Source of the DNA: Nonomuraea soli
GTDB lineage: Bacteria > Actinomycetota > Actinomycetes > Streptosporangiales > Streptosporangiaceae
Assembly (NCBI RefSeq): GCF_013761175.1
Contig: NZ_JACDUR010000001.1
Coordinates: 1,426,001-1,490,000 of the forward strand
Reading direction: 5' to 3'
DNA: 64,000 nucleotides
In this document: positions 16,857 to 26,149 of the stretch, one piece after another
Position numbering within the stretch: the first letter of the stretch is position 1
Layout of the letters: each line of letters opens with the position of its first letter
Made by a program: the position numbers and the translations under genes
Notes under the pieces: model-generated
Told to the model about the DNA's origin: nothing
Databases searched by the model: none
What the model saw: the letters and a program-made list of their open reading frames with translations, nothing else

Positions 16857-18230
16857 ATGCGGCAGCTCACTGCTCTGGACGCCCAGTTCCTCAACTTCGA
16901 AACCGCCACCAACGTCGCCAACGTGGGCGGATTGTCGATCCTTCACGGACCGGTGTCGAGACAGGAGGTTCTCGCCCGGATGGCGGAGCGCATCGACGGC
17001 GTGCCGCAACTGCGGCGCCGCCTGGTGCCGGTTCCGATGGGCCTGGACCATCCGTACTGGGCCGACGGCGGCGTCGACCTCGACTATCACGTGCGCGAGC
17101 TGGCCCTGCCCGCGCCTGGGGACGCACAGCAGCTCGCCGAGCAGGTGGCCAGGATCCATGAGCGGAGGCTGGATCGCACACGCCCGCTGTGGGAGATGTA
17201 CGTGATCCGAGGTCTGGCCGGGGCGCGGGGTGCGATCTACACCAAGGTCCACCACGCCGCGGTGGACGGCCTGACCGGGGCCGAGGTGCTGGCAGCGCTC
17301 ATGGATCCCGCGCCGCCTCCGCTGCCGTGCGAGCCCGAGCCGGTTCCGGAGGCGTGGCAGATGCTGACCAGGGGTGCGGCTCACCTCGTGGCCAACCCCC
17401 TCCACCTGCTGCGGTTCCTGGCCGAGGCGGTGCCGCTGCTCGACCAGCTCCCCGTCGCCTCGCGGCTGCCGGGGACACGATGGTTGTCCCGCAGGGCCCA
17501 CCTGCCGGAGCTTCCGGAGTTCGTCGCCCCCTGGACCCCGTTGAGCGGACCGGTGTCCGCGCACCGGCGGTTCGCCTTCGTCTCGCTCCCGCTGGAGGAG
17601 ATCAAGCAGGTCAAGAAGGCGGCCGGGGTCACCGTGAACGATGTGGTGATGGCCGTGTCGGCAGGAGCTCTGCGACGGTGGCTGATCGCGCACGACGCGC
17701 TTCCGGACCGACCGCTGATCGCGGGCGTGCCGTTCTCCCTGCGCGCGCGTGCGGAGGCCGGGGAGGGCAACCAGGTCACCATCATGATCACCGAGCTGGC
17801 CACCCAGATGGCTGACGCCGCTGAGCGGCTGGCGGCCGTCAGCGCGGCGATGAGGCTGATCAAGGAACGCTTCGCGCTGAGCCCCGCCGGCTGGCTGCAC
17901 GAGCTCACAGGGAGCCTGCCGGCGGCGCTGAACGGCCTGGCGGACCGTGCCGCTTTCGCGCTGGTCGGCAGGACGATGCCGCCGATCAATGTGATCATCT
18001 CCAATGTCCCGGGGCCGCAGATGCCCCTGAGCATCGCCGGGGTCAGGGTTCTGGCCCACTATCCGCTCTCGGTCGTGACCAACGTCAGCGGCGGGCTCAA
18101 CCTGAGTGTCTTCTCCTATGACGGGGCGGTGCAGTTCGGGATCACCGCCTGCCGGGAGCTGGTCCCCGACGTGTGGGACTTCCCCGGCTACCTGCGCGAG
18201 TCGCTCGACGAGCTTCGGGAGGAGGTGTGA
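16857..18230 (+). CDS. Wax ester synthase/diacylglycerol acyltransferase (WS/DGAT)
   Basis: The 457-residue enzyme transfers an acyl group from acyl-CoA to diacylglycerol or a fatty alcohol to make storage lipid. It has the catalytic HHxxxDG motif (HHAAVDG at residues 132-138), the opening LTALDAQFLNFE, the NDVVMAVSAGALRRWL block and the C-terminal NVIISNVPGPQMPLSIAG motif. Length is typical. Tgs1 (Rv3130c), the DosR-controlled triacylglycerol synthase, belongs to this family. It overlaps the next WS/DGAT gene by GTGA. Confidence 0.93.
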   Translation: MRQLTALDAQFLNFETATNVANVGGLSILHGPVSRQEVLARMAERIDGVPQLRRRLVPVPMGLDHPYWADGGVDLDYHVRELALPAPGDAQQLAEQVARIHERRLDRTRPLWEMYVIRGLAGARGAIYTKVHHAAVDGLTGAEVLAALMDPAPPPLPCEPEPVPEAWQMLTRGAAHLVANPLHLLRFLAEAVPLLDQLPVASRLPGTRWLSRRAHLPELPEFVAPWTPLSGPVSAHRRFAFVSLPLEEIKQVKKAAGVTVNDVVMAVSAGALRRWLIAHDALPDRPLIAGVPFSLRARAEAGEGNQVTIMITELATQMADAAERLAAVSAAMRLIKERFALSPAGWLHELTGSLPAALNGLADRAAFALVGRTMPPINVIISNVPGPQMPLSIAGVRVLAHYPLSVVTNVSGGLNLSVFSYDGAVQFGITACRELVPDVWDFPGYLRESLDELREEV

Positions 18231-19558
18231 GGCCGCCCATCGAGCGTGTCACCTCCGCCGACCTCACCATGCGCGCCATCAGCGCGCGCGGACGGGTGCC
18301 GCAGCACCTGGGCGCCGTGCTCGTTCTCGACGAGTGCGACCCCGGGGCGACGGCGCGGCTGCTGGCCGAGCGAGCCGCGCTGGTTCCCGGGCTGCGCAGG
18401 AGGCTGGAACCCGTGCCTCCGGGTTGCGGGCGGCCGATCTGGGTGGACGACGGTTCCTTCGACGCCCGGCGCCATGTCCGCCGCGTGGCGTGTCCCGAGC
18501 CGGGAGACGAGGGCGCGCTGCTGGACCTTGCCATTGACATCGTGCTCCGGCCACTGGCATCCGACCTTCCCCTGTGGTCGGCGACCGTTGTCACCGGTCT
18601 GACGGACAGCGCCGTGGCGGTGGTCATCGTCGCCGATCATGTGCTCACCGACGGCATCGGCGGGCTCGCGGTCCTGGCCCGGCTCCTGGACGGTGCCGGC
18701 CCTGTTGACGATGTCCCCGGGTTCGCGACGGCGCATCCCGCGCAGCCACCCGGCCGGCCGCCGCTCCGGGCGCTGATCGCGGACGCGTGGCGCGACCGCT
18801 GGCAGGCCGTACGCGGGCTTCCCGGCCATGTGCGGCAGTTGGGCGCGGCGGCCGGAGGCGGGGAAGCGGCCAAGCTGACGGCGGCGCGGCGATGCTCGCT
18901 GCTCCGCCCCACCGGACCCAGGCGCGAGGTGAGGGTCGTGAGAGCCGACGTCGCGACGTTGAAAGCCGCGGCCCACCGGTACGGGGGAACGCTCAACGAC
19001 GCGATCCTGACCCAGGTGGCGGGTGCCCTGCATCAGCTGCTCGCCAGGCGCGGTGAACGCGTCGAGGAGATGTGCGTGGTCATCCCCGCCGCGCTGAGCC
19101 GTACCGAACACCTGGGCAACCTGGTCAACCCCGTGCTGGTCACCGTACCGGGAGCCGGAGAGCCGGCACGGCGGCTGGTGCGTACCGTCACAGCCATGTC
19201 CGCGGCCAGGGCCGTCGCGTCGCGGCCTTCGCTCATCGCTCAGCTGGGACCGGCGTTCCGCCTCCTCGCCCGGCTCGGGGTGCACCGGTGGTGGATGGCG
19301 CACCAGCGCTTCATGCACACGCTGGTCACCAACGTGCACGGACCCGACGAAGCGATGTTCCTGGGCGGTGTCAGGATCAGGGAGATGATCGCGATCCCGG
19401 TCTCGGAGAACGGGAACATGCCGGTCACCTTCGCGGTGCTGTCCTATGCGGGCACGGCGATGATCAGCGTCATCGCCGATCCGGAGGCCCTGCCCGACCT
19501 GCCGCAGCTGATGGAAGAGCTGCGGGAGCAGGTCACAGTCGTGTGCTCGCGAGATTGA
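18227..19558 (+). CDS. Second WS/DGAT family acyltransferase
   Basis: This 443-residue paralogue starts at GTG 18227, overlapping the upstream stop and preceded by GAGGAGG. The active-site motif reads DHVLTDG (from residue 137): the second, catalytic His and the DG pair are kept, but the first His is Asp. NDAILTQVAGALHQLL and the C-terminal TNVHGPDEAMFLGGVRI block are recognisable. It probably acts with or modulates the first enzyme; the altered motif leaves activity uncertain. Confidence 0.85.
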   Translation: MRPPIERVTSADLTMRAISARGRVPQHLGAVLVLDECDPGATARLLAERAALVPGLRRRLEPVPPGCGRPIWVDDGSFDARRHVRRVACPEPGDEGALLDLAIDIVLRPLASDLPLWSATVVTGLTDSAVAVVIVADHVLTDGIGGLAVLARLLDGAGPVDDVPGFATAHPAQPPGRPPLRALIADAWRDRWQAVRGLPGHVRQLGAAAGGGEAAKLTAARRCSLLRPTGPRREVRVVRADVATLKAAAHRYGGTLNDAILTQVAGALHQLLARRGERVEEMCVVIPAALSRTEHLGNLVNPVLVTVPGAGEPARRLVRTVTAMSAARAVASRPSLIAQLGPAFRLLARLGVHRWWMAHQRFMHTLVTNVHGPDEAMFLGGVRIREMIAIPVSENGNMPVTFAVLSYAGTAMISVIADPEALPDLPQLMEELREQVTVVCSRD

Positions 19559-19559
19559 G

Positions 19560-19796
19560 TCAGGCCGCTGGGACGAGCACGACGTCGCGGTGCTCGGACC
19601 TGACCTCCGAGACCAGCTCGACCACGCCGTCGAGGTCACGAACCAGCCTGATCAGCCGGATCGCGTCAGATGTCCATTCGACGCTTCCCGTAAGGGTGAC
19701 CTGACCCTGATCGACCTCGATGCCGAGAGACTCGCAATCCCATCCCAGACGCTCCTCGACGGCTGTCCTGATGGCATCCGCTACCTGGGTTGTCAT
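19560..19796 (-). CDS. BON domain protein
   Basis: The 78-residue protein consists of one BON domain: IRTAVEERLGWDCESLGIEVDQGQVTLTGSVEW followed by RDLDGVVELVSEV. BON domains are small folds often linked to lipid or envelope binding. No signal peptide is visible, so it is probably cytoplasmic. The ATG at 19796 is 10 bp after GGGAG; an in-frame GTG at 19805 nearly touches that site and is less likely. It converges on the WS/DGAT gene with a 1-bp gap and diverges from the Ddn-membrane fusion gene. Confidence 0.8.
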   Translation of the reverse strand: MTTQVADAIRTAVEERLGWDCESLGIEVDQGQVTLTGSVEWTSDAIRLIRLVRDLDGVVELVSEVRSEHRDVVLVPAA

Positions 19797-19849
19797 CGTT
19801 CTCACACTCCCTTCACCGCGAGGTTCGCATCGGGGGAAGAGCCGGTGTA

Positions 19850-19885
19850 GTGGCGAAGGTCCCTGGAGTCCGGGACCTGCTCCTC
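19850..19885. promoter_or_regulatory. Pair of DosR-like boxes
   Basis: GTGGCGAAGGTCCC (19850-19863) and GGGACCTGCTCCTC (19872-19885) have centres 22 bp apart, between the divergent BON gene and the Ddn-membrane fusion gene. Each keeps one good half-site. Confidence 0.45.
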
Positions 19886-19962
19886 AGGGCCAGAGCCCGA
19901 GACCCTCGCACACTGGAGGTGCAGGGCCGGGGTGCCCGCCCGGCTCCGGGACGGAGGCCGCC

Positions 19963-21027
19963 ATGAGCCGATGGACGGACCGCGTGCAGACGTCGATCGT
20001 CAATCCGAGCGTGCGGCTGCTTCTGCGCGCCCCCCTGCACGACCTGCTCTCCAGCCGCGTGGCCGTGGTGTCGGTGCGCGGACGCCGGAGCGGCAGGCAG
20101 ATCGGCGTGCCGGTGCTGTACGTCCGGCATGGCGACGCTCTCACCCTGGTCAGCCGGCGGTCTCGGCTCTGGTGGCGCAACCTCGGCGACGACCGGTCTT
20201 CTCGCGTACGGCTGCGCGGTGTGGAGTACGGTGCGCGGGCCGAGGTGAGCCACGATGCCGCCCGGGTCGAAGCAGCCGTGCGAGCGGTGGGCGGCGGTCG
20301 GCTGGTGCTACCGGTCGCGGACGCCGTGGCGATCACGCTCCGCCTGGGTTCCCCGGTGCAGGCCGCCCGCGAGCGCCCCGGCCTGTGGCGGAGTTGGTTC
20401 TTCGCCGTCACGCTGGGGGAGATCTTCGGCTTCGCCGTACCCGCCCTGGCCGCTGCCGCGGTGGCGGACCCCGCGTGGGGAACGCTCGGCATCGCGCCAC
20501 TCATCCAGGCGGGCGTCATCGTGACGGCGGGCCTTGCCGAGGGCGCGGTGCTGGGCGCGGCCCAGGCCTACACCCTTCGGCAGTGGCTCCCCGACATCAG
20601 CACCGTGCAATGGGTGAAAGCCACCGCCGGAGGCGCCGGGATCGCATGGGTGATCGGTTCGTTGCCCGTGGTCCTGGGAGAACGGCTCCTGAGCTGGCAT
20701 CCGGTCGTGCTGGGCGCGCTCGGGATGCTCCTGCTGGCTGCCATGGGCGCTCTGCAGTGGCGGTTGCTCCGCCGCCACATACGCCGCGCCGGGTGGTGGA
20801 TACCCGCGACAGCGGGAGCATGGCTGGTCGCCCTGGCTGCCTTCGCCGCGGTGACGACTCCGCTGTGGCAGGAGGGCCAGGCCGGATGGTTGGTCGCCGT
20901 CATCGGCCTGCTCGGTGGAGTGGTCATGGCGGCCACCGTCGCCGCGCTCAGCGGCTTGGTGGTGAGGTGGCTGGTGGGCTCGGCGGCGGCCGACCCGGCG
21001 GCCGGCGACAGGCTGCTTGCCGCCTGA
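19963..21027 (+). CDS. Ddn-like nitroreductase domain fused to a six-helix membrane domain
   Basis: The 354-residue protein joins two parts. Residues ~1-130 are a Ddn/FDOR-like domain (VRGRRSGRQIGVPVLYVRHG, then SRLWWRNLGDD, the W-x-N motif). Residues ~145-335 contain about six hydrophobic helices, beginning SWFFAVTLGEIFGFAVPAL. The second part resembles no family I can name. The fusion would hold an F420-dependent reductase at the membrane, near the quinone pool. GGAGG 6 bp before the ATG fixes the start. A pair of DosR-like boxes lies 77 bp upstream. Confidence 0.75.
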   Translation: MSRWTDRVQTSIVNPSVRLLLRAPLHDLLSSRVAVVSVRGRRSGRQIGVPVLYVRHGDALTLVSRRSRLWWRNLGDDRSSRVRLRGVEYGARAEVSHDAARVEAAVRAVGGGRLVLPVADAVAITLRLGSPVQAARERPGLWRSWFFAVTLGEIFGFAVPALAAAAVADPAWGTLGIAPLIQAGVIVTAGLAEGAVLGAAQAYTLRQWLPDISTVQWVKATAGGAGIAWVIGSLPVVLGERLLSWHPVVLGALGMLLLAAMGALQWRLLRRHIRRAGWWIPATAGAWLVALAAFAAVTTPLWQEGQAGWLVAVIGLLGGVVMAATVAALSGLVVRWLVGSAAADPAAGDRLLAA

Positions 21028-21068
21028 CAAGTCGTCCTGCGCGGGGCCGGCGGCCAAGCGACGGCGCA

Positions 21069-21105
21069 GGGCCGGAAGTCCCAGCCATCAAGGGACTTTC
21101 GGCCG
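21069..21105. promoter_or_regulatory. Pair of DosR-like boxes before narK
   Basis: GGGCCGGAAGTCCC (21069-21082) and GGGACTTTCGGCCG (21092-21105) have centres 23 bp apart. Reversed, the second reads CGGCCGAAAGTCCC. Each has one perfect half-site. They end 97 bp before the narK start. Confidence 0.65.
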
Positions 21106-21201
21106 TGGGCACCCACCGCCGCGGCCGGTGTCATGGGGAAAGCCGGTGCGGGCCAAGCCATGCGGGCAGCCCGATCGAGCCACATCGACCACCGAGGACG
21201 G

Positions 21202-22440
21202 ATGATGACCACCGATCCAATCGAACGCCCCGAACCCTCCAACCGGCTGCGGCGCCCGGTGGTCATGCTGACCTTGGCGACGGTCGGGTTCGCCGTGAAC
21301 TTCTGGGCCTGGGCCCTGCTCAGCCCGCTCGGGCCGCGCTTCAAGGAGCTGCTCGGCCTGTCGGCGTCCCAGCAGGCGCTCCTGGTGGCGGTACCGGTCG
21401 TGGTCGGCTCGCTGGGACGCATTCCGGTCGGAGCGCTCACGGACCGGTTCGGAGGGCGGGTGATGTTCCCGCTGATCTCGGCGATGACCATCCTGCCGGT
21501 GCTGTTCATCGGCGTAGCCGGGCAGGGGTCGCTGGCGGCGCTGCTGGTGGGAGGGTTCTTCCTGGGCATCGGCGGGACGGTGTTCGCGGTGGGCGTGCCC
21601 TTCGTCAGCGCCTGGTTCCCGGCCGAGCGTCGCGGCCTGGCGGTCGGCGTCTTCGGGATGGGCATGGGCGGCACCGCGATCAGCGCGCTGACCACGGTCA
21701 AGCTGGTCAGGACCGGCGGTTCGGCGACACCTTTCCTCATCACCGCCGCGGTCCTGGCCGTCTACGCGGTGGTCGCCTGGTTCGTGCTGCGTGATGCCCC
21801 GGGACGCATCCCGCCGGCGCAGTCGACGGCGGCCCGGCTGGGCGCGGCCGTGCGGCTGCCGATCACCTGGCAGGCGTGCCTGCTCTACGCGGTGGCGTTC
21901 GGCGGGTACGTCGCCTTCTCCGTCTACCTGCCGGTCTACCTGCAGTCGGCCTACGGGCTGGAGCAGGCCGACGCCGCCAATCGCATGGCGGGCTTCGTGA
22001 TCCTGGCCGTGGCGATGCGCCCGGTCGGCGGCTGGCTTTCCGACCGCTTCGGCGCCGTTCCCGTGCTGGCGGGCGTCTTCGGGGTGGTCGCGCTGTGCGC
22101 GGCGGTGCTGACGGCCACCCCACCGCTGATGCCGGGGGGAACGATCGCGTTCCTGATGATGGCCGCAGCGCTCGGTTCCGGTAGTGGGGCGACCTTCGCG
22201 CTGGTCGCGGCCGTGGCCCCCGCCGACAAGGTCGGAGCGGTCACCGGCCTGGTCGGCGCCGCCGGCGGCCTCGGCGGGTTCGTGCCGCCGCTGGTCATGG
22301 GGCTGGTCTACACCGTGTTCGGATCCTACGGGCTGGGCCTGGCGCTGCTGTCGGCTGTCTCCGCACTGACGCTGCTCCTCACCCTCACCGCGGTCCGCTC
22401 GACCGCGCGTGGCGCTCGGACCGGTGCGGTGATTCGCTGA
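21202..22440 (+). CDS. narK: NarK-type nitrate/nitrite transporter (MFS)
   Basis: The 412-residue, 12-helix major facilitator belongs to the nitrate/nitrite porter group. NNP features seen: FAVNFWAWALLSPLGPRFKELLG near the start, the GALTDRFGGR loop between helices 2 and 3, and GMGMGGTAISALTTVKLV and SGSGATFALVAAVAP, which correspond to the nitrate signature regions. It imports nitrate and/or exports nitrite for the adjacent narGHJI. Start ATG 21202 follows GAGGACGG; another ATG at 21205 is possible. A DosR-regulated narK2 is known in M. tuberculosis. Confidence 0.93.
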   Translation: MMTTDPIERPEPSNRLRRPVVMLTLATVGFAVNFWAWALLSPLGPRFKELLGLSASQQALLVAVPVVVGSLGRIPVGALTDRFGGRVMFPLISAMTILPVLFIGVAGQGSLAALLVGGFFLGIGGTVFAVGVPFVSAWFPAERRGLAVGVFGMGMGGTAISALTTVKLVRTGGSATPFLITAAVLAVYAVVAWFVLRDAPGRIPPAQSTAARLGAAVRLPITWQACLLYAVAFGGYVAFSVYLPVYLQSAYGLEQADAANRMAGFVILAVAMRPVGGWLSDRFGAVPVLAGVFGVVALCAAVLTATPPLMPGGTIAFLMMAAALGSGSGATFALVAAVAPADKVGAVTGLVGAAGGLGGFVPPLVMGLVYTVFGSYGLGLALLSAVSALTLLLTLTAVRSTARGARTGAVIR

Positions 22441-22445
22441 AAGTC

Positions 22446-22459
22446 GGGACCAAAGACCC
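22446..22459. promoter_or_regulatory. DosR-like box before narGHJI
   Basis: GGGACCAAAGACCC has a perfect left half-site and 4 of 5 on the right. It lies 78 bp upstream of the narG start and just after the narK stop. An overlapping GCTGAAAGTC element is at 22435-22444. Confidence 0.55.
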
Positions 22460-22537
22460 TGATCTGTCCGTGACCCGAGCCCACAGAATCGGATCCTCGG
22501 CGGGGATCGTTCGCTCATGAAAGAAGGAGTCAGACCC

Positions 22538-25500
22538 ATGGCCGCTACGGACGGTCCGTTCAGCGACGCTCTGCTGAAACTCGGACGGCATCTGCGGCCG
22601 GGTGCCGTCTCCGCCGACCTGAGGACCCTGCATCAGATCGGCGGCCGGGAGGGCGACGTATTCTACCGAGACCGGTGGAGCCACGACAAGGTGGTGCGCT
22701 CGACCCACGGCGTGAACTGCACGGGCTCGTGTTCCTGGAAGGTGTACGTCAAGGACGGCGTGATCACGTGGGAGGCGCAGCAGACCGACTATCCGAGTGT
22801 GGGAGGCGACCGGCCGGAGTACGAGCCGCGCGGTTGTCCCCGTGGTGCCGCCTTCTCCTGGTACACCTACTCGCCAACCCGGGTGCGCTACCCGTACGCC
22901 AGGGGCGTGCTGGTGGAGATGTACCGCGAGGCGAAGGCGCGCCTGGGCGACCCGGTGGCCGCCTGGGCGGAGATCACGGCCGACCCGGTCAAGCGCCGCC
23001 GCTACCAGTCAGCTCGTGGCAAGGGCGGGCTGGTGCGCGTCACCTGGGACGAAGCCTGCGAGATCATCGCTGCGGCTCACGTGCACACGATCAAGTCCTA
23101 CGGGCCGGACCGGGTGGCCGGATTCTCTCCGATCCCGGCGATGTCGATGGCCTCGCACGCGGCCGGCGCCCGCTTCGTCTCGCTGATCGGCGGGTCGATG
23201 TTGTCGTTCTACGACTGGTACGCCGACCTCCCGGTCGCCTCGCCGCAGATGTTCGGCGACCAGACCGACGTGCCCGAGTCGGCCGACTGGTGGGACGCCG
23301 CCTACCTGATGCTCTGGGGCTCCAACGTCCCGGTCACCCGCACACCCGACGCCCACTACATGACCGAGGCTCGTTACCGGGGCCAGAAGGTCGTCGTCCT
23401 GTCGCCCGACTACAACGACGCGGCCAAGTTCGCCGACGAGTGGCTTGCACCGCATCCCGGCACCGACGGCGCCCTGGCCATGGCCATGGGCCACGTGATC
23501 CTCAAGGAGTTCTTCGCCGACCGGCTCACGCCCGCCTTCGACGACTACGTCAGGCGCTACACCGACCTGCCCTTCCTCGTACGGCTGAGCGAGCGTGACG
23601 GCGCTTACGTGCCCGACAAGTTCCTCACCGCCGCCGACCTGGGTCAGGAGGGCGAGGAGGCGGCCTTCGCCACGGTGCTGCTGGATGCCCGCGACGGAGA
23701 GCCCGTCGTGCCGAACGGCTCGCTCGCCTTCCGCTACTCCGAACAGGGACAGGGGCGCTGGAACCTCGACCTCGGCGAGGTGGAGCCCCTGCTGTCGCTG
23801 CTCGGCGGTGAGCCGGCCGAGGTGCTGCTGCCCCGCTTCGACACCGACGGCGTGCTGCGCAGGGGAGTGCCGGCGCGGCGGGTCAACGGGCAGCTGGTGA
23901 CCACGGTGTTCGACCTGATGCTCGCCCAGTACGGCGTGCCCCGCGACGGACTGCCCGGGACGTGGCCGCAGGGCTATGACGACGCCGCCGAGCCGTACAC
24001 GCCCGCCTGGCAGGAGGCCATCACGGGCGTGCCCGCGGCCGCGGCGGCGCGTATCGCGCGGGAGTTCGCCCGCAGTGCCGAGGACTCGGGCGGCCGATCC
24101 ATGATCATCATGGGGGCGGGGACGAACCACTGGTTCCACTCCGACACGATCTACCGCTCGTTCCTGGCGCTGACCACGCTGACCGGCTGCCAGGGCGTCA
24201 ACGGGGGAGGGTGGGCGCACTACGTCGGCCAGGAGAAGTGCCGTCCCGTCACCGGGTGGGCGCAGCTCGCCTTCGGCCTCGACTGGTCGCGTCCGCCCAG
24301 GCAGATGATCGGCACCGCCTTCTGGTACCTGCACACCGACCAGTGGCGTTACGACACCTACACCGCCGACGTCGTCTCCTCACCACTGGGTCAGGGCAGG
24401 TTCGCCGGCAAGGCCACGGCCGACCTGCTGTCGCAGTCGGCGCGGATGGGCTGGATGCCCTCCTATCCCACCTTCGACCGCAACCCTCTCGACCTGGCCG
24501 ACGAGGCGGGAGAGGATGTGGCCGCCTACGTCGCCGAGGAGGTCGCCGCCGGCCGGCTGGGATTCGCCTGCGAGGACCCCGACGCCCCGCGGAACTGGCC
24601 TCGGGTGCTGACGGTGTGGCGGGCCAACCTGCTCGGCTCCTCGGCCAAGGGCAACGAGTACTTCCTGCGCCACCTGCTCGGCACGGACTCCTCCGTGCGC
24701 GCCGAGGAGGCGGCGCCCGAGCAGCGGCCGCACGATGTGACCTGGCACGAGGAGGCGCCACAGGGCAAGCTCGACCTGCTGCTGTCGCTGGACTTCCGGA
24801 TGACGTCCACCACCCTGTTCTCCGACATCGTGCTGCCCGCCGCCACCTGGTACGAGAAGCATGACCTGTCGTCGACCGACATGCACCCGTTCGTGCACGC
24901 CTTCACCCCGGCGATCGACCCGCCCTGGCAGACCCGCACCGACTTCGCCGCCTTCCACGCCATCGCCGAGGCCTTCAGCGCGCTGGCCGAGCACCATCTG
25001 GGCACCCGCACCGATGTCGTGGCCGTTCCGCTGCTGCACGACACCCCCGACGAGCTGGCCAGCCCGCACGGACGGGTGCACGACTGGAGGGCCACTGGCC
25101 GTACCCCCACACCGGGACGCGACTTCCCCAAACTCGTCGCCGTAGAGCGTGACTACGGTGCCGTCGCGCGCAAGATGGCGGCGCTCGGGCCGCTGGCCGA
25201 TCGGCTCGGCGCCACCACCAAGGGCCTGACCTACGACCTGTCGGCCGAGGTCGAACGGCTGCGCCGCATCAACGGCGCCACCGCGGAGGGGCGGCCCTCG
25301 CTGGCCCGCGACGTGGACATGTGCGAGGCCATCCTGGCCCTGTCGGGTACCACCAACGGGCATCTGGCCGCACAGGGCTTCGCCACGCTGGCCCGCCGTA
25401 CGGGAACCTCGTTCGACGGGCTGGCCGACGAGCACAGGCAGATCACCTTCGCCGACACCCAGTCCAGGCCCGTGCCGGTGATCACCTCACCCGAGTGGTC

Positions 25501-26149
25501 GGGCAGCGAGAGCGGCGGGCGCCGGTACTCCGCCTTCACCATCAACGTGGAGCACCGCAAACCCTGGCACACCCTCACCGGGCGCCAGCACTTCTACCTC
25601 GACCACGACTGGATCCACGAGGCGGGCGAGGCCCTGCCCGTTTACCGGCCGCCGCTCAACATGACCGCGATGTTCGGGCCGGAGAAGGCCGAGGGCGTGC
25701 TGGTGCGCTATCTCACCCCGCACTCCAAGTGGTCGATCCACTCCGAATACCAGGACAACCTGCTGATGCTCACCCTGTCACGCGGCGGGCCGACCATCTG
25801 GATGTCGCCGCAGGACGCCGCGAAGGCCGCCGTCTGCGACAACGACTGGGTCGAGGCCGTCAACCGCAACGGCGTCGTCGTGGCCCGCGCGGTGGTCTCG
25901 CACCGCATGCCGGAGGGAACCGTGTACATGTATCACGCCCAGGAACGCGTGGTGGACGTCCCCAAGTCTGAGACCTCCGGCAGGCGCGGAGGCATCCACA
26001 ACTCGCTGACCCGGCTGCTGGTCAAGCCCACCCACCTCATCGGCGGCTACGCCCAGCTCAGCTTCGCCTTCAACTACCTCGGACCCACCGGCAACCAGCG
26101 CGACGAGGTCACCGTGATCCGCCGCCGCTCCCAGGAGGTCGACTACTGA
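22538..26149 (+). CDS. narG: Respiratory nitrate reductase alpha subunit
   Basis: The 1203-residue molybdopterin catalytic subunit reduces nitrate to nitrite at the cytoplasmic face of the membrane. The N-terminal [4Fe-4S] (FS0) site is present with its histidine ligand: HGVNCTGSC at residues ~57-65 and RGCPRG further on. The segment GGSMLSFYDWYADLP (residues ~220-235) holds the Asp that binds molybdenum in E. coli NarG. Length is normal. The ATG at 22538 is 10 bp after GGAG; an in-frame ATG at 22517 precedes that site and is rejected. narH follows with a one-base overlap. Confidence 0.97.
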   Translation: MAATDGPFSDALLKLGRHLRPGAVSADLRTLHQIGGREGDVFYRDRWSHDKVVRSTHGVNCTGSCSWKVYVKDGVITWEAQQTDYPSVGGDRPEYEPRGCPRGAAFSWYTYSPTRVRYPYARGVLVEMYREAKARLGDPVAAWAEITADPVKRRRYQSARGKGGLVRVTWDEACEIIAAAHVHTIKSYGPDRVAGFSPIPAMSMASHAAGARFVSLIGGSMLSFYDWYADLPVASPQMFGDQTDVPESADWWDAAYLMLWGSNVPVTRTPDAHYMTEARYRGQKVVVLSPDYNDAAKFADEWLAPHPGTDGALAMAMGHVILKEFFADRLTPAFDDYVRRYTDLPFLVRLSERDGAYVPDKFLTAADLGQEGEEAAFATVLLDARDGEPVVPNGSLAFRYSEQGQGRWNLDLGEVEPLLSLLGGEPAEVLLPRFDTDGVLRRGVPARRVNGQLVTTVFDLMLAQYGVPRDGLPGTWPQGYDDAAEPYTPAWQEAITGVPAAAAARIAREFARSAEDSGGRSMIIMGAGTNHWFHSDTIYRSFLALTTLTGCQGVNGGGWAHYVGQEKCRPVTGWAQLAFGLDWSRPPRQMIGTAFWYLHTDQWRYDTYTADVVSSPLGQGRFAGKATADLLSQSARMGWMPSYPTFDRNPLDLADEAGEDVAAYVAEEVAAGRLGFACEDPDAPRNWPRVLTVWRANLLGSSAKGNEYFLRHLLGTDSSVRAEEAAPEQRPHDVTWHEEAPQGKLDLLLSLDFRMTSTTLFSDIVLPAATWYEKHDLSSTDMHPFVHAFTPAIDPPWQTRTDFAAFHAIAEAFSALAEHHLGTRTDVVAVPLLHDTPDELASPHGRVHDWRATGRTPTPGRDFPKLVAVERDYGAVARKMAALGPLADRLGATTKGLTYDLSAEVERLRRINGATAEGRPSLARDVDMCEAILALSGTTNGHLAAQGFATLARRTGTSFDGLADEHRQITFADTQSRPVPVITSPEWSGSESGGRRYSAFTINVEHRKPWHTLTGRQHFYLDHDWIHEAGEALPVYRPPLNMTAMFGPEKAEGVLVRYLTPHSKWSIHSEYQDNLLMLTLSRGGPTIWMSPQDAAKAAVCDNDWVEAVNRNGVVVARAVVSHRMPEGTVYMYHAQERVVDVPKSETSGRRGGIHNSLTRLLVKPTHLIGGYAQLSFAFNYLGPTGNQRDEVTVIRRRSQEVDY

